Assembly (NCBI GenBank): GCA_025963715.1
Contig: JAOQAG010000041.1
Location: 1 to 64,000, forward strand
DNA length: 64,000 bases
Direction: 5' to 3'
From: Bacteroidota bacterium
Lineage (GTDB): Bacteria > Bacteroidota > Bacteroidia > 2-12-FULL-35-15
Positions within the stretch are counted from its first letter, which is position 1. Each line of letters opens with the position of its first letter. Both the position numbers and the translations under genes were made by a program. Below, piece by piece: positions 25,429-35,156 of this stretch. The notes beneath the pieces were generated by a model, which was not told where the DNA came from, ran no database searches, and worked only from the letters and a program-made list of their open reading frames with translations.

Positions 25429-26421
25429 CTAATTTATAATTCCCTTTTGGGTAACTTTTACATCAAAGAATTTTACATCGCCAAATTTAATGCGGTTTAC
25501 CGGGTTCTTGCTTAAGCGCGATAGCGGCCCGGTCCAGTAACCAAGCCCATCATCTTTTGAAAGATAATCGTGGTCATATACACCGATGCCGATACTATCA
25601 GCAGCATAATAATGATACAGATTAAACGTATCATGCGCCGTGTATTTATCGGTGGATTTTTCATAAACCGTTTTGGTGTAATACAGATCCGTAGGATAAT
25701 AGATTATCCAGTAAATATCCGGATAGCTGCTGTTCCAAAGCGTATTATCCATTCCCGCAGGCGAAAATGCCGAATCATTGCGCAGCTCCAAACCATAGCC
25801 ATACACCATGCTTTTATAAACAGGCGGAACATTCAGATCAAATTTTACACGTGCATTCAACAAGAGTTTGTTCTCCTGCAAATGTATTTCGTTCGTACTG
25901 TTTTCAATGGAAACATTATCCGTGAAAACGTTTTGTGAAATATTGAGCTCAATACTTTGTTTTCCTTTTTTTAAATTATGAAAAGCATACATCGGGATCT
26001 GAAAATTGATCGGGCCGGAGCTTCTCAGATCCACGGTATCCGAGTAAATGCTTAAATGGTCAATGTTTCGGGACGAATCGGTTTCCCATGCGGAATTATG
26101 CAACGGAATATAATCCGACAATAATGGTTTTCCCTGGTAATAAAAATCAAAAATAAAAGAGGTATTCGTTAAGGTGTCCTTGTATTGTGCATTAACCGGG
26201 AACGGAAATTTTTTAAATCCTTTAATGTTTAATGTAAAATACACGAGGTGATCAACGGAATCGATCGTCAGCAACATGTTTTTATCATTAAAAAATGCAG
26301 AATGATTTACCACTGTATATGCTACCGGTTGTGGAATTGGTTTCTCTTTATAATGCAAGTTGAGGCAGCCATACAGGCAGCAGCTTAAAAGCAGGATCAA
26401 AGCAAGCGTAGTGGTTTTCAT
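25429..26421 (-). CDS. lipoprotein of unknown function, 330 aa
   Basis: The start at 26421 gives MKTTTLALILLLSCCLYGC with the lipobox Cys at residue 19 (LYGC). The frame extends 24 codons upstream without a plausible start. The mature part is beta-rich and aromatic (YWIIYYPTDLYYTKTVYEKSTDKY). I recognise no family. A good promoter match lies almost directly before the ATG. It is a single gene, convergent with the sulfur enzyme. Confidence 0.78.
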   Translation of the reverse strand: MKTTTLALILLLSCCLYGCLNLHYKEKPIPQPVAYTVVNHSAFFNDKNMLLTIDSVDHLVYFTLNIKGFKKFPFPVNAQYKDTLTNTSFIFDFYYQGKPLLSDYIPLHNSAWETDSSRNIDHLSIYSDTVDLRSSGPINFQIPMYAFHNLKKGKQSIELNISQNVFTDNVSIENSTNEIHLQENKLLLNARVKFDLNVPPVYKSMVYGYGLELRNDSAFSPAGMDNTLWNSSYPDIYWIIYYPTDLYYTKTVYEKSTDKYTAHDTFNLYHYYAADSIGIGVYDHDYLSKDDGLGYWTGPLSRLSKNPVNRIKFGDVKFFDVKVTQKGIIN

Positions 26422-26427
26422 GTATGT

Positions 26428-26457
26428 CAAAGATAAACTATTAAAACAAAAAATCAA
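26428..26457 (-). promoter_or_regulatory. promoter of the lipoprotein gene
   Basis: On the minus strand TTG (26455-26457), a 19-nt spacer and TATCTTTG (26428-26435) fit the Bacteroidota TTG-N19/20-TAnnTTTG pattern. The ATG at 26421 lies six bases after the -7 box, so the transcript would be leaderless or nearly so. Confidence 0.55.
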
Positions 26458-26564
26458 TTTCACTTTGTATAAGTGTTTTTGCCACAGATTCACAGATTAA
26501 AAAATAATAAAGGAATTGCATGGATTAGTAAAAATCGCTTCGCGGTTTTTATCTGTGTAATTTT

Positions 26565-26775
26565 AATTGACTATCCGAAAGTTTATACCAAGCTTATACT
26601 ATTTTAATTGAAAAAATCTTAATTTGTGCGTCATTGCGAGGGCTTTTCGCCCGAAGCAATCTCACACCAGTATATAATCTAGAATGAGATTGCTTCGGGC
26701 GAAAAGCCCTCGCAATGACGTTCTTAAAATAATTTCTTTTCATGGTGCAAAGTTCCGGGTACTCAATTAATTTTA
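26565..26775 (+). repeat. composite repeat element with a perfect 36-bp inverted repeat
   Basis: The core arms are 26629-26664 and 26685-26720, identical as inverted repeats over 36 bp, with a 20-nt loop. The flanks (GTTTATACCAAGCTTATACT before, GACGTTCTTAAAA and TTTCATGGTGCAAAGTTCC after) are shared with the minus-oriented element at 10772-10958. The same core with co-varying arms recurs at 36807-36898. There is no coding capacity. Confidence 0.8.
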
Positions 26776-26816
26776 ATTTGAAAATCTGTGAATCTGTGGC
26801 TTTTTAGATTCACAGC

Positions 26817-27072
26817 GTGATGGCAGGATGCCATCAAATAAACGGTACGAGCGGGACGCTCGCGCCAGCGCTGAAAAAAGAAAAGCCCCTGACAGGGTTT
26901 CAAACCCTGTCAGGGGTATAGTAATAACCTTCGCAGGCGCGAGTGTCCCACTCGTGCCAAACTATTTTATGGCATCTTGCCATTTCTAAAATACATAAGA
27001 GCGGGACGCTCTAAAAATAAAAAGGCACGAGTGGGACACTCGCGCCTGCGCACAAAAAACCCCTGACAGGGG
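26817..27072. repeat. cruciform repeat block with small hairpin modules
   Basis: It contains ATGGCAGGATGCCAT (about 26821-26835), GAGCGGGACGCTC, and a 31-bp palindrome (26886-26916: CCCCTGACAGGGTTT, one C, and its complement). A 27-bp perfect inverted repeat follows (26932-26958 with 27024-27050), enclosing ATGGCATCTTGCCAT-like and AGAGCGGGACGCTCT hairpins. A second CCCCTGACAGGGG lies at 27060-27072. Together with 26422-26564 (AT-rich, no gene) this fills the gap before sdhB. On the minus strand the 26886 stem is followed by a T-rich stretch and could end the sdh transcript. Confidence 0.75.
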
Positions 27073-27126
27073 TATAGTAATAACACACAGATTTAGTATA
27101 TTCGTACTAATTCGTATTTAGTAGAA

Positions 27127-27885
27127 TTATTCTTTAATGTTCGCTGCAAAAAATTCACGATTCATTCTTGCAATGTTTTCCAATGAAATCCCTTTCGGAC
27201 ATTCCACTTCGCAGGCACCGGTGTTGGAACAATTTCCAAACCCTTCTTCGTCCATTTGCGCTACCATGCTTTTTGCACGGGTGGTGCGTTCCACTTGTCC
27301 CTGTGGTAATAACGCCAATTGCGAAATTTTTGCAGATACAAACAACATCGCGGAAGAGTTTTTACAGGTAGCAACACAAGCACCGCAACCGATACAAGCT
27401 GCTGCGCTGAAAGCCGCATCTGCATCCGGTTTGGGGATCGGTAAATTATTTGCATCCTGTGCATTTCCTGTGTTTACAGAAATGTAACCGCCTTTTGCAA
27501 TGATGCGGTCAAATGCCGAACGGTCTACCGTTAGATCTTTGATCACCGGGAAAGCCGCAGCTCTCCAAGGTTCTACCACAATCGTGTCGCCGTCTTTGAA
27601 CGACCGCATGTGCAATTGGCAGGTGGTTACTTTGCTTTTTGGACCGTGCGGACGGCCATTGATGAACATACTGCACATTCCGCAAATTCCTTCTCGGCAA
27701 TCATGGTCAAATGCAACCGGCTCTTCGCCTTTCACGATCAGCTGTTCGTTCAGTACATCAAACATTTCCAGGAACGACATATCCGGGGAAATATCCTTTA
27801 ACTGGTAGGTTACCAACTGTCCGTTTGTTTTTGAATTTTTCTGACGCCAAACTTTTAATGTCAGATTCATATTTCCTTGACTCAT
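27127..27885 (-). CDS. sdhB: succinate dehydrogenase / fumarate reductase iron-sulfur subunit
   Basis: A 252-aa subunit that passes electrons from the flavoprotein to the quinone. The [2Fe-2S] ligands are C63, C68, C71 and C89 ([26 protein letters not shown]). The [4Fe-4S] and [3Fe-4S] clusters are bound by [13 protein letters not shown] and [15 protein letters not shown]. Length and motifs match the subunits found with single cytochrome b anchors (B. subtilis/Wolinella type). It is the last gene of the sdhCAB operon, 143 bp after sdhA. Confidence 0.97.
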   Translation of the reverse strand: MSQGNMNLTLKVWRQKNSKTNGQLVTYQLKDISPDMSFLEMFDVLNEQLIVKGEEPVAFDHDCREGICGMCSMFINGRPHGPKSKVTTCQLHMRSFKDGDTIVVEPWRAAAFPVIKDLTVDRSAFDRIIAKGGYISVNTGNAQDANNLPIPKPDADAAFSAAACIGCGACVATCKNSSAMLFVSAKISQLALLPQGQVERTTRAKSMVAQMDEEGFGNCSNTGACEVECPKGISLENIARMNREFFAANIKE

Positions 27886-28028
27886 ATCTGTATGATTTGA
27901 AAATTAATTAATTTGAAAATGTTTCGAACCAATTAATGTTTTGTTTTTTATTTCAATATTTAGTTGTCAGATGAAAGAATTTAAGTAGAATCAAATCTTG
28001 ATTCCTCCTGGCTCTTACATCCTGCTTC

Positions 28029-30008
28029 TTATTTGTAAGAACGTGCAGCAATTTTAATTACTTCAAAATTTAACTCTTCTTTATGCAATTCATACGTGTT
28101 ATTGCCTTTGTTTTCCCATGCAGCAACGTATTTGTAATTCTCATCATCGCGTTTTGCTTCACCGTCTTCCGTTTGGTATTCTTCACGGAAGTGGCCGCCG
28201 CATGATTCATTACGGTTCAATGCATCAATACACATCAATTCACCCAGTTCCAGGAAATCGGCCACGCGGCCTGCTTTTTCCAGTTCAGGATTAAACTCAT
28301 CTGCAGTACCCGTTACACGCACATCTTTCCAGAATTCGCTGCGCAAAATTTTGATCTCTTCGATCGCTTCTTTTAATCCTTTTTCGTTACGCGCCATACC
28401 GCATTTTTCCCACATGATCTTTCCTAATGCTTTGTGGAAATGGTCTACCGATTTGGTTCCTTTGATGGCAAAAAACTGATCGATCTGTGCCTGTACCGCT
28501 TTTTCAGCTTCCACAAAAGCTTCATGATCCGTTGGGATCGCTTTGGTGCGGATCTCGTTGGCAAGGTAAGAACCGATGGTGTAAGGGATCACAAAATAGC
28601 CGTCTGCCAATCCCTGCATCAATGCAGATGCACCAAGGCGGTTAGCACCGTGATCGGAGAAGTTGGCTTCACCCAGTGCGTACATTCCCGGAACGGTCGT
28701 CATCAGGTTATAATCCACCCATAATCCGCCCATGGTATAATGCACTGCAGGGTAAATGCGCATTGGCACTTCGTACGGATTTTCACCCGTGATCTGCTCA
28801 TACATCTCAAATAAATTTCCGTATTTTTCTTCTACCACTTCTTTTCCGAATGTTCTCAATTGCTCGGCAGTAGGGTTGTGCACGCCATTTTTAATAGCTT
28901 GTGTATGTCCATAACGATCGATTGCCGCTTTGTAATCCAGGTATACTGCCATTTTAGAAGCACCCACGCCGTAACCGGCATCGCAGCGCTCTTTGGCAGC
29001 ACGTGAAGCCACATCGCGCGGCACTAAATTCCCGAATGCAGGGTATCTGCGCTCCAGGTAATAATCTCTTTCTTCTTCCGGAATTTCATTCGCTTTGCGT
29101 GTATCGTTCTGTTTTTTAGGAACCCAGATCCGTCCGTCGTTACGCAGTGATTCGCTCATCAGCGTTAATTTCGACTGGTGATCTCCCGATACAGGGATAC
29201 AGGTCGGGTGAATCTGCGTATAACAAGGATTTCCGAAGAATGCACCTTTTTTATGTGCTTTCCATGCCGCAGTAACGTTGCTTCCCATGGCATTGGTAGA
29301 TAAATAAAATACGTTTCCGTAACCGCCGGTACACAATAAAACCGCGTGTCCGAAATGGCGCTCCAGCTTACCGGTAATTAAATCGCGGGCAATGATGCCG
29401 CGTGCTACTCCATCGATGGTCACCACTTCCAGCATTTCGTGACGGGAGCACATTTCAACCGTTCCCATTCCCACCTGGCGCTCCAGGGCACTGTAAGCAC
29501 CCAATAATAATTGCTGGCCTGTTTGTCCGGCTGCATAAAACGTACGTTGTACCTGTGTACCGCCAAATGAGCGGTTACTCAGCATTCCGCCGTATTCACG
29601 CGCCAATGGAACACCTTGTGCCACACACTGATCGATGATGTTGGCACTAACTTCTGCCAAACGGTGAACATTTCCTTCGCGTGCACGGTAATCGCCGCCT
29701 TTGATCGTATCATAAAATAAACGGTAGGTGCTGTCACCATCGTTCTGATAATTTTTTGCTGCATTGATCCCTCCCTGCGCCGCAATAGAATGTGCTCTGC
29801 GGGGTGAATCCTGGAAACAAAATACTTTTACCTTGTAGCCCATTTCGGCTAATGAAGCTGCTGCAGAGGAGCCTGCAAGTCCCGAACCAACAACGATGAT
29901 CTCGATGCTGCGTTTGTTTGCAGGGTTTACAAGAGCAACGGAAGATTTGTATTTACTCCATTTCTGATCAATGCTTCCTTCAGGTATTTTTGAATCTAAT
30001 TTTGACAT
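28029..30008 (-). CDS. sdhA: succinate dehydrogenase / fumarate reductase flavoprotein subunit
   Basis: A 659-aa catalytic subunit. It has an FAD Rossmann motif [19 protein letters not shown] (about 36-54), the covalent-FAD region [14 protein letters not shown], the substrate-side [13 protein letters not shown], the active-site [21 protein letters not shown] with its Arg, and the capping [12 protein letters not shown]. It oxidises succinate to fumarate in the TCA cycle. A fumarate reductase role cannot be excluded from sequence. It lies 30 bp after sdhC, clearly co-transcribed. Confidence 0.97.
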   Translation of the reverse strand: MSKLDSKIPEGSIDQKWSKYKSSVALVNPANKRSIEIIVVGSGLAGSSAAASLAEMGYKVKVFCFQDSPRRAHSIAAQGGINAAKNYQNDGDSTYRLFYDTIKGGDYRAREGNVHRLAEVSANIIDQCVAQGVPLAREYGGMLSNRSFGGTQVQRTFYAAGQTGQQLLLGAYSALERQVGMGTVEMCSRHEMLEVVTIDGVARGIIARDLITGKLERHFGHAVLLCTGGYGNVFYLSTNAMGSNVTAAWKAHKKGAFFGNPCYTQIHPTCIPVSGDHQSKLTLMSESLRNDGRIWVPKKQNDTRKANEIPEEERDYYLERRYPAFGNLVPRDVASRAAKERCDAGYGVGASKMAVYLDYKAAIDRYGHTQAIKNGVHNPTAEQLRTFGKEVVEEKYGNLFEMYEQITGENPYEVPMRIYPAVHYTMGGLWVDYNLMTTVPGMYALGEANFSDHGANRLGASALMQGLADGYFVIPYTIGSYLANEIRTKAIPTDHEAFVEAEKAVQAQIDQFFAIKGTKSVDHFHKALGKIMWEKCGMARNEKGLKEAIEEIKILRSEFWKDVRVTGTADEFNPELEKAGRVADFLELGELMCIDALNRNESCGGHFREEYQTEDGEAKRDDENYKYVAAWENKGNNTYELHKEELNFEVIKIAARSYK

Positions 30009-30038
30009 AATGCTATATTCTAAATGTGTTCAATATGA

Positions 30039-30722
30039 TTATTTAATAAGTCCGCAAAAAATAGAGATCGGCATGGCTGCAAAAAGCAGGCACACAATGA
30101 TCGTAAACCAAAAGCCCAGGCCTTTGATCAGCGGATTGTATTTTTTGTGATTTAAGCCCAATGACTGGAATGCGGATGGGAAGCCGTGTAATAAGTGAAA
30201 GGCCAATGAAAAAACGCCCAGCATGTAAACCGCTACAAACAATGGATTTTTAAATACTTCCAGCATCACCAGGTACAAATTCTCATTTCCGTTGGCATCC
30301 ACACCCGGTAAGCCCGTAAAGCGCGATTTAACCCAGAAATTTGCTAAATGGATCACTAAAAAAAGCAATAATAAGGATCCTAAAATACCCATGGAGCGGG
30401 AATACCATTTGCTGTTGGCAGCGCCGTTTGTAAATGCATATTTTACCGGGCGTGCTTTGCTGTTTTGCATGGTCAGGATCAGGGCCTGCACCATGTGAAG
30501 GATCAATCCGGCAAACAGCACATATTCCATTACACGGATAATAGGGTTGGTGGCCATGAATTTGGCTCCCTGGTTAAACATCAGCCCGCCGTCATTAAAA
30601 AAGATAAATGAATTTAAGAAACAGTGAACCAGCAGAAAAGAAACCAGGAAAAGGCCTGTTAAGCCCATCAACAGCTTTTTTCCGAGTGAGGATTGTAAAA
30701 ATTTTCCAGAAGTGTTACTCAT
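30039..30722 (-). CDS. sdhC: succinate dehydrogenase cytochrome b subunit (single-anchor type)
   Basis: A 227-aa inner-membrane anchor with five predicted helices, the b558/'type B' arrangement in which one large subunit replaces SdhC plus SdhD. Conserved heme-linked histidines sit in helices near LVSFLLVHCFLN, FAGLILHMVQAL, LLLFLVIHLANFW and FSLAFHLLHGF. It is the first gene of sdhC-sdhA-sdhB, preceded by a strong promoter match at 30765-30795. Confidence 0.95.
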   Translation of the reverse strand: MSNTSGKFLQSSLGKKLLMGLTGLFLVSFLLVHCFLNSFIFFNDGGLMFNQGAKFMATNPIIRVMEYVLFAGLILHMVQALILTMQNSKARPVKYAFTNGAANSKWYSRSMGILGSLLLLFLVIHLANFWVKSRFTGLPGVDANGNENLYLVMLEVFKNPLFVAVYMLGVFSLAFHLLHGFPSAFQSLGLNHKKYNPLIKGLGFWFTIIVCLLFAAMPISIFCGLIK

Positions 30723-30764
30723 AACGTATAGAATTATTTTGATCGGTTTTGTGATTTTGCGTCA

Positions 30765-30795
30765 CAAATGTAAAACTCAAAACGGTTTCTATCAA
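30765..30795 (-). promoter_or_regulatory. promoter of sdhCAB
   Basis: On the minus strand TTG (30793-30795), a 20-nt spacer and TACATTTG (30765-30772) match the Bacteroidota promoter consensus fully. The -7 element lies 43 bp before the sdhC ATG. Confidence 0.65.
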
Positions 30796-31206
30796 GTAAA
30801 TGAAAGCCGGATTGATCTGTTTGCAGTAGATCCCCTCTAAAAAGCCCTGTTTCAGTGAAAAAAAACTCTAATTTATAACGATTTTAAATTAAGTGAACGG
30901 CTGGGAAAAGTTAACCCCTGTTTTACGATCAACTGCCATTGTTTCCGGACAAACTATTAAATGAAGCAGACGGGAAAAATAAAAAAACAGGCTACATGTT
31001 AAATTTTTAATAAATTTGAACCTGGATTTAAGGCACAGGAAACTACTTCATTACGCTTCAGAATAAATTTTACTACTGATTTTTTTCGTTTTTATGCAAC
31101 CATTCGTTGCAAAAAAACATCTTACAATATAGATTTAATAATGATTTCTTGACGGTCAGCTTATAAATCGCACTTGAAAAATAAACCACGTAAATACAAA
31201 AACAGA
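30796..31206. other. intergenic region before the type B T9SS cargo gene
   Basis: No gene is seen. TAAATTTG at 31011-31018 is a possible plus-strand -7 element, which would give a leader of about 180 nt before the ATG at 31207. That leader contains the small hairpin GCAAC-catt-cGTTGC near 31098-31112. There is no strong -33 box. Confidence 0.4.
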
Positions 31207-33963
31207 ATGAGAAATGTTGCATTGTTTTTAATGCTTTGCTTCTTGCAAACAGCGTCGTACGCGCAATTAGTGGGCCCCGACGCCTATTTGAAAGGAACCA
31301 GTGTGGAGGTAGGAATAAATGGCGGCGGCGGATACGAAGGAGTAAATACCACCACTTCACCACCACTTCCCGGTATGCATTTCAGGGCTGGAGGATCCAG
31401 CTTTTTTGGATTTGTGGCCAATCCGCAGGTAAACGCCTGGTCAACTTTTAACGGCGATTTTTTTACACCGGGTTCTTCCGAGAACGGCTGGGGATTTGAA
31501 GTCGGTACCGTATCTGCAGAGATAGGCTCCAACAATTGTAACGGTGACCTGGACATGCCGGGATCATTAAACTTCGGGCAAACATTCAATTGTTATACTT
31601 CCGATTGGCAAGGCGCTACTTCCTCAGGCGACCTTAGTTTTAGAGTGAGCTACCTGTTGCAGCAAAACGATCTGTATTACACCACTACCATTTCCGTTAC
31701 CAACAATACTACCGCAGTTATTCCTGAAATGTACTATTACCGCAACCTGGATCCGGATAATAACGAATCTGTGAGCGGCGATTTCAGCACTATGAATAAA
31801 ATTGAAAGTCAGCCTGCATCCGGTTGCAACCTTGCATTTGTAAGCGCAAAACAGGGAGCAAGCTCCGGTTCCGATCCTTCTTTCCTTGGACTGGCAGCCA
31901 TCGGTACTAACTGGAGAGCCTGCTACGGCGGATTTTCCAACAGGGACGGTTCCGATCTTTGGAGCGGTATCGGGCCATCGTATTCTCCTGCTTTGGATGG
32001 TACAGTTAACGATTCATTACAGTGGGATTGCGGAATTGCACTGGCATACAAGATCTCAAACCTTGCTCCCGGAGCAACCGAGACCTTTAAATTTGTAACC
32101 ATCCTGGATGCCGCTTCGGCAACCAATGCGATCAATAACTTATTGTATTTCTCATACCCGGGTTCGGCAAGTGCGCCACCTGCCGTATGTACACCTTATA
32201 CAGATACCGTTAGAACCTGCGGTGTGGCTGTTCCTATTTCCGTAGGCGGATCCATTGTGGGTGATTTTAACTGGACCTGGAGTCCCGGCACAGGCTTATC
32301 CTCTACAACAGGATCAAGCGTTACTGCGGCGCCTCCTGTAACAACAACCTATACCATTACCGGAACACCGATCACTCCTTGTGTTGCACCTGTTACATTA
32401 TTTGTAGTAGTACAGGTTACACCGGGTGCAGGTGTACCACCAACCATTGCAGCGGTTACACCGATGTGCGTGGGTGCTCCGCCATTTAACCTTTCGGTGG
32501 ATAGTGCCGGAGGAACGTGGAGCGGGCCGGGTATTACCAGCCCGACGCTGGGAACATTTAATCCTGCTACAGCCGGTGTAGGCTCACATATAATAAGCTA
32601 TACGATTCCCGCCGCGGGTTGTCCGCGAACGGATACAGTGCTGATCACGGTATTGAACGGAACCAGCGCCAATATTACACAAGCGGATACCACGGTATGT
32701 AACGGATCCAGTCCGTTTAACATTGCTGCCGCTACTTCGGGCGGTACATGGTCGGGAACGGGTATTACCAATGCCAGCAGCGGAACATTTGATCCGTCAA
32801 CAGCAGGGCCGGGTACATATACCATTCATTATAACTTTACAGGAAGCTGCGCTTCTACCGATTCCGTAAGGATCACAGTAGGAACAATCACTACGCCGAT
32901 CACCACGTTCTCGTATCCTGCAAGTCCGGTTTGTACAGCCGGTATTAATCCGATACCGCAGGGAGATCCGGGCTTTACAACCGGTGGTACGTATACATCC
33001 ACTCCGGGCTTATCGGTAAACAGCAGTACGGGAGTTGTGAATTTAGGATTGAGCGCTGCGGGTACATATACCGTAACGTATCATGTGAATGCAACGGGCT
33101 GCGGCCCGGCAGGCAGCAGTACAGCTACAGTCACGATCATCCCGTTAACACCTGCAATTACCAATTTCTCATACAATACACCTGTGTGTACCAATGATAC
33201 TAACCAGGCGCCACAGCATGTTGCTGGCTTTACAGCGGGTGGTGTATATTCTTCTACTGCCGGATTGATCATCAACGACAGTACAGGTGTGATCAATATT
33301 GCAGGAAGCACACCGGGAACATATACAATAACGTACCATGTGAACGGATCAAATGCATTGTGTACGGCATCCGGCACCAATACTACCAGTGTTACCATCA
33401 ATCCGTTGCCTGCGATCACGATCAGCTCGGATGTGAGCATCTACATCGGCGAAAGCACTAATTTGTTTGCAACCGGCGGTACCGTTTACAACTGGAACCC
33501 GGGAATTGACCTGGTGTGTTTGAATACAAATTGCGACAGTATTAAAGCAAGCCCGACTGAAAGCACTAAATACTGTGTAATCGTAGTAGACTCGGTAGGT
33601 TGTATCGACAGCTCCTGCGTGAAAGTATTGGTAGAGATTCCTTGTTTAACCAACAGGAATTTAATTGTACCAAATGCCTTTACGCCGAATGCGGATGGTG
33701 TGAACGACGAATTGTGCCTGAATGGTTGGGGTGATTGTGTGGCTACTTTCCAGATCTTTATTTACGACCGCTGGGGTGAAAAAGTATTTGAATCGGTAGA
33801 TCCTAAATTCTGTTGGGATGGCGTTTACAAAGGTAAATTAATGGATCCTGCTGTGTTTGTATACTACATAAAAGCAACGTATCTCACGGAAGGTGCAACC
33901 ATTACTGCTCCTAAGAAAACGATCGAGATCAATAAAAAAGGAAATATTTCACTGGTCAGATAA
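31207..33963 (+). CDS. T9SS type B sorted surface protein with Ig/PKD-like repeats, 918 aa
   Basis: Signal peptide MRNVALFLMLCFLQTASYAQ. I prefer the ATG at 31207 over the TTG at 31174. An N-terminal domain of about 310 residues (GPDAYLKGTSVEVGINGGGGYEG...) is followed by repeated Thr/Gly/Pro-rich Ig- or PKD-like units with internal similarity (FNPATAGVGSHIISYTI versus FDPSTAGPGTYTIHYNF; also GTYTVTYHVNATGCG versus GTYTITYHVNGSNALC). The C-terminal 85 residues are the gliding-motility (CHU_C/type B) sorting domain: VPNAFTPNADGVND, FIYDRWGEKVFES, WDGVYKGK. It is 12 bp upstream of a PorP/SprF gene, the standard partner of type B cargo. Confidence 0.92.
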   Translation: MRNVALFLMLCFLQTASYAQLVGPDAYLKGTSVEVGINGGGGYEGVNTTTSPPLPGMHFRAGGSSFFGFVANPQVNAWSTFNGDFFTPGSSENGWGFEVGTVSAEIGSNNCNGDLDMPGSLNFGQTFNCYTSDWQGATSSGDLSFRVSYLLQQNDLYYTTTISVTNNTTAVIPEMYYYRNLDPDNNESVSGDFSTMNKIESQPASGCNLAFVSAKQGASSGSDPSFLGLAAIGTNWRACYGGFSNRDGSDLWSGIGPSYSPALDGTVNDSLQWDCGIALAYKISNLAPGATETFKFVTILDAASATNAINNLLYFSYPGSASAPPAVCTPYTDTVRTCGVAVPISVGGSIVGDFNWTWSPGTGLSSTTGSSVTAAPPVTTTYTITGTPITPCVAPVTLFVVVQVTPGAGVPPTIAAVTPMCVGAPPFNLSVDSAGGTWSGPGITSPTLGTFNPATAGVGSHIISYTIPAAGCPRTDTVLITVLNGTSANITQADTTVCNGSSPFNIAAATSGGTWSGTGITNASSGTFDPSTAGPGTYTIHYNFTGSCASTDSVRITVGTITTPITTFSYPASPVCTAGINPIPQGDPGFTTGGTYTSTPGLSVNSSTGVVNLGLSAAGTYTVTYHVNATGCGPAGSSTATVTIIPLTPAITNFSYNTPVCTNDTNQAPQHVAGFTAGGVYSSTAGLIINDSTGVINIAGSTPGTYTITYHVNGSNALCTASGTNTTSVTINPLPAITISSDVSIYIGESTNLFATGGTVYNWNPGIDLVCLNTNCDSIKASPTESTKYCVIVVDSVGCIDSSCVKVLVEIPCLTNRNLIVPNAFTPNADGVNDELCLNGWGDCVATFQIFIYDRWGEKVFESVDPKFCWDGVYKGKLMDPAVFVYYIKATYLTEGATITAPKKTIEINKKGNISLVR

Positions 33964-33975
33964 GCGGAAACGAAC

Positions 33976-35040
33976 ATGAAAAAATATCTATTTCTTTTAG
34001 CGGGTATTGCAGCGGGAACATCTGTTTATTCACAGGATATCCACTTTTCTCAATATCTTGAAACGCCTGCATTGATCAATCCTGCATTGGTAGGATCGCA
34101 ATATGTGATGCGTGCATCCGTCAATTATAAAGATCAGTGGGGAAGCATTTCGGCTCCGTACCGCACCTTTGGTGCATCGTACGATATGAAGTTCAAGGCG
34201 AGCAACTGGGAAAAAACGGATCCGTTTAAAACCAAAACATATAAAAAAGCATTCAGCCGCTTAGCCGGTGGTTTGGCTTTTTTCAGCGATAAAGCAGGCG
34301 ACGGACAAATGGGAACCAACCAGGTGCTTTTGTCGCTGGCGTCGTTCATCAAGACCGGAACAAACAGTACGCTTTCATTGGGTTTACAGGGCGGTGTTGT
34401 TCAAAAATCAGTAAATTTCAGCAAGTTTATTTTTTCCAATCAATACAATGGCAGCACCTACGATCCCAATATTTCCAACCAGGAAATGGAAGGTTCGCGC
34501 AGTAAAATATATGCGGATGTATCGGCAGGTTTATTGTGGAATTATGTGAAAGAAGAATCTGCGATCGGTTTGAATGATCAGCTGAGCGGAAATGCGGGTG
34601 TGGCAATGTTCCACATCAACAAGCCTAATGATAACTTTTCGGGAAATTCCAGCAATCAACTGGATTCGCGTTATGTGGTGCATGGAATGGCATTGATTGG
34701 GATCCGGCATACCAGTTTAGGTATTGTACCGAGCTTTATGCTGGAATTCCAGGGCAAACAAAAAGAATTACTGGCAGGTGCAATGGTGCGTTATTACCTC
34801 AAATACGATTCGAAATACACCGGCTTTGTAAAACGTTCGTCGTTTTCTTTAGGCGCGTATTACAGAAATAAAGATGCAGCAATTATATCGGCTTTGTTTG
34901 AATTGGCGTCGTATGCGATCGGCATCAGCTATGATGTAAACACATCGGGCTTATCAAAGATCAGCGGTTTCAGAGGCGGACCGGAGATTACGCTACGTTA
35001 CAATTCGGCGAACAGGTATTTGTTCCAGAAAAAAGGATAA
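33976..35040 (+). CDS. PorP/SprF family type IX secretion outer-membrane protein
   Basis: A 354-aa outer-membrane beta-barrel with signal peptide (ending SVYSQ) and the family N-terminus QDIHFSQYLETPALINPALVG. The remainder has alternating amphipathic strands with the typical GGLAFFSDKAGDGQMGTNQ region and ends without a sorting domain. PorP/SprF proteins attach type B cargo (such as SprB) at the cell surface. The gene follows its likely cargo by 12 bp. Confidence 0.95.
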   Translation: MKKYLFLLAGIAAGTSVYSQDIHFSQYLETPALINPALVGSQYVMRASVNYKDQWGSISAPYRTFGASYDMKFKASNWEKTDPFKTKTYKKAFSRLAGGLAFFSDKAGDGQMGTNQVLLSLASFIKTGTNSTLSLGLQGGVVQKSVNFSKFIFSNQYNGSTYDPNISNQEMEGSRSKIYADVSAGLLWNYVKEESAIGLNDQLSGNAGVAMFHINKPNDNFSGNSSNQLDSRYVVHGMALIGIRHTSLGIVPSFMLEFQGKQKELLAGAMVRYYLKYDSKYTGFVKRSSFSLGAYYRNKDAAIISALFELASYAIGISYDVNTSGLSKISGFRGGPEITLRYNSANRYLFQKKG

Positions 35041-35104
35041 TCTACGAAATGCCAATTAATACGAATCTACCAATCTGTGTATTTTCTGTGTGTTAAAAAT
35101 TATA

Positions 35105-35135
35105 CCCCTGTCAGGGTTTTAAACCCTGACAGGGG
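35105..35135 (+). terminator. repeat-derived intrinsic terminator after the PorP/SprF gene
   Basis: CCCCTGTCAGGGTTT (35105-35119), one T, and its complement (35121-35135) form a 15-bp stem followed by TTTTTGTTTTTTT. It belongs to the same palindrome family as 26886-26916, with a T/A swap in both arms, and ends the operon 65 bp after its last stop codon. Confidence 0.7.
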
Positions 35136-35156
35136 TTTTTGTTTTTTTGCAGCGTT

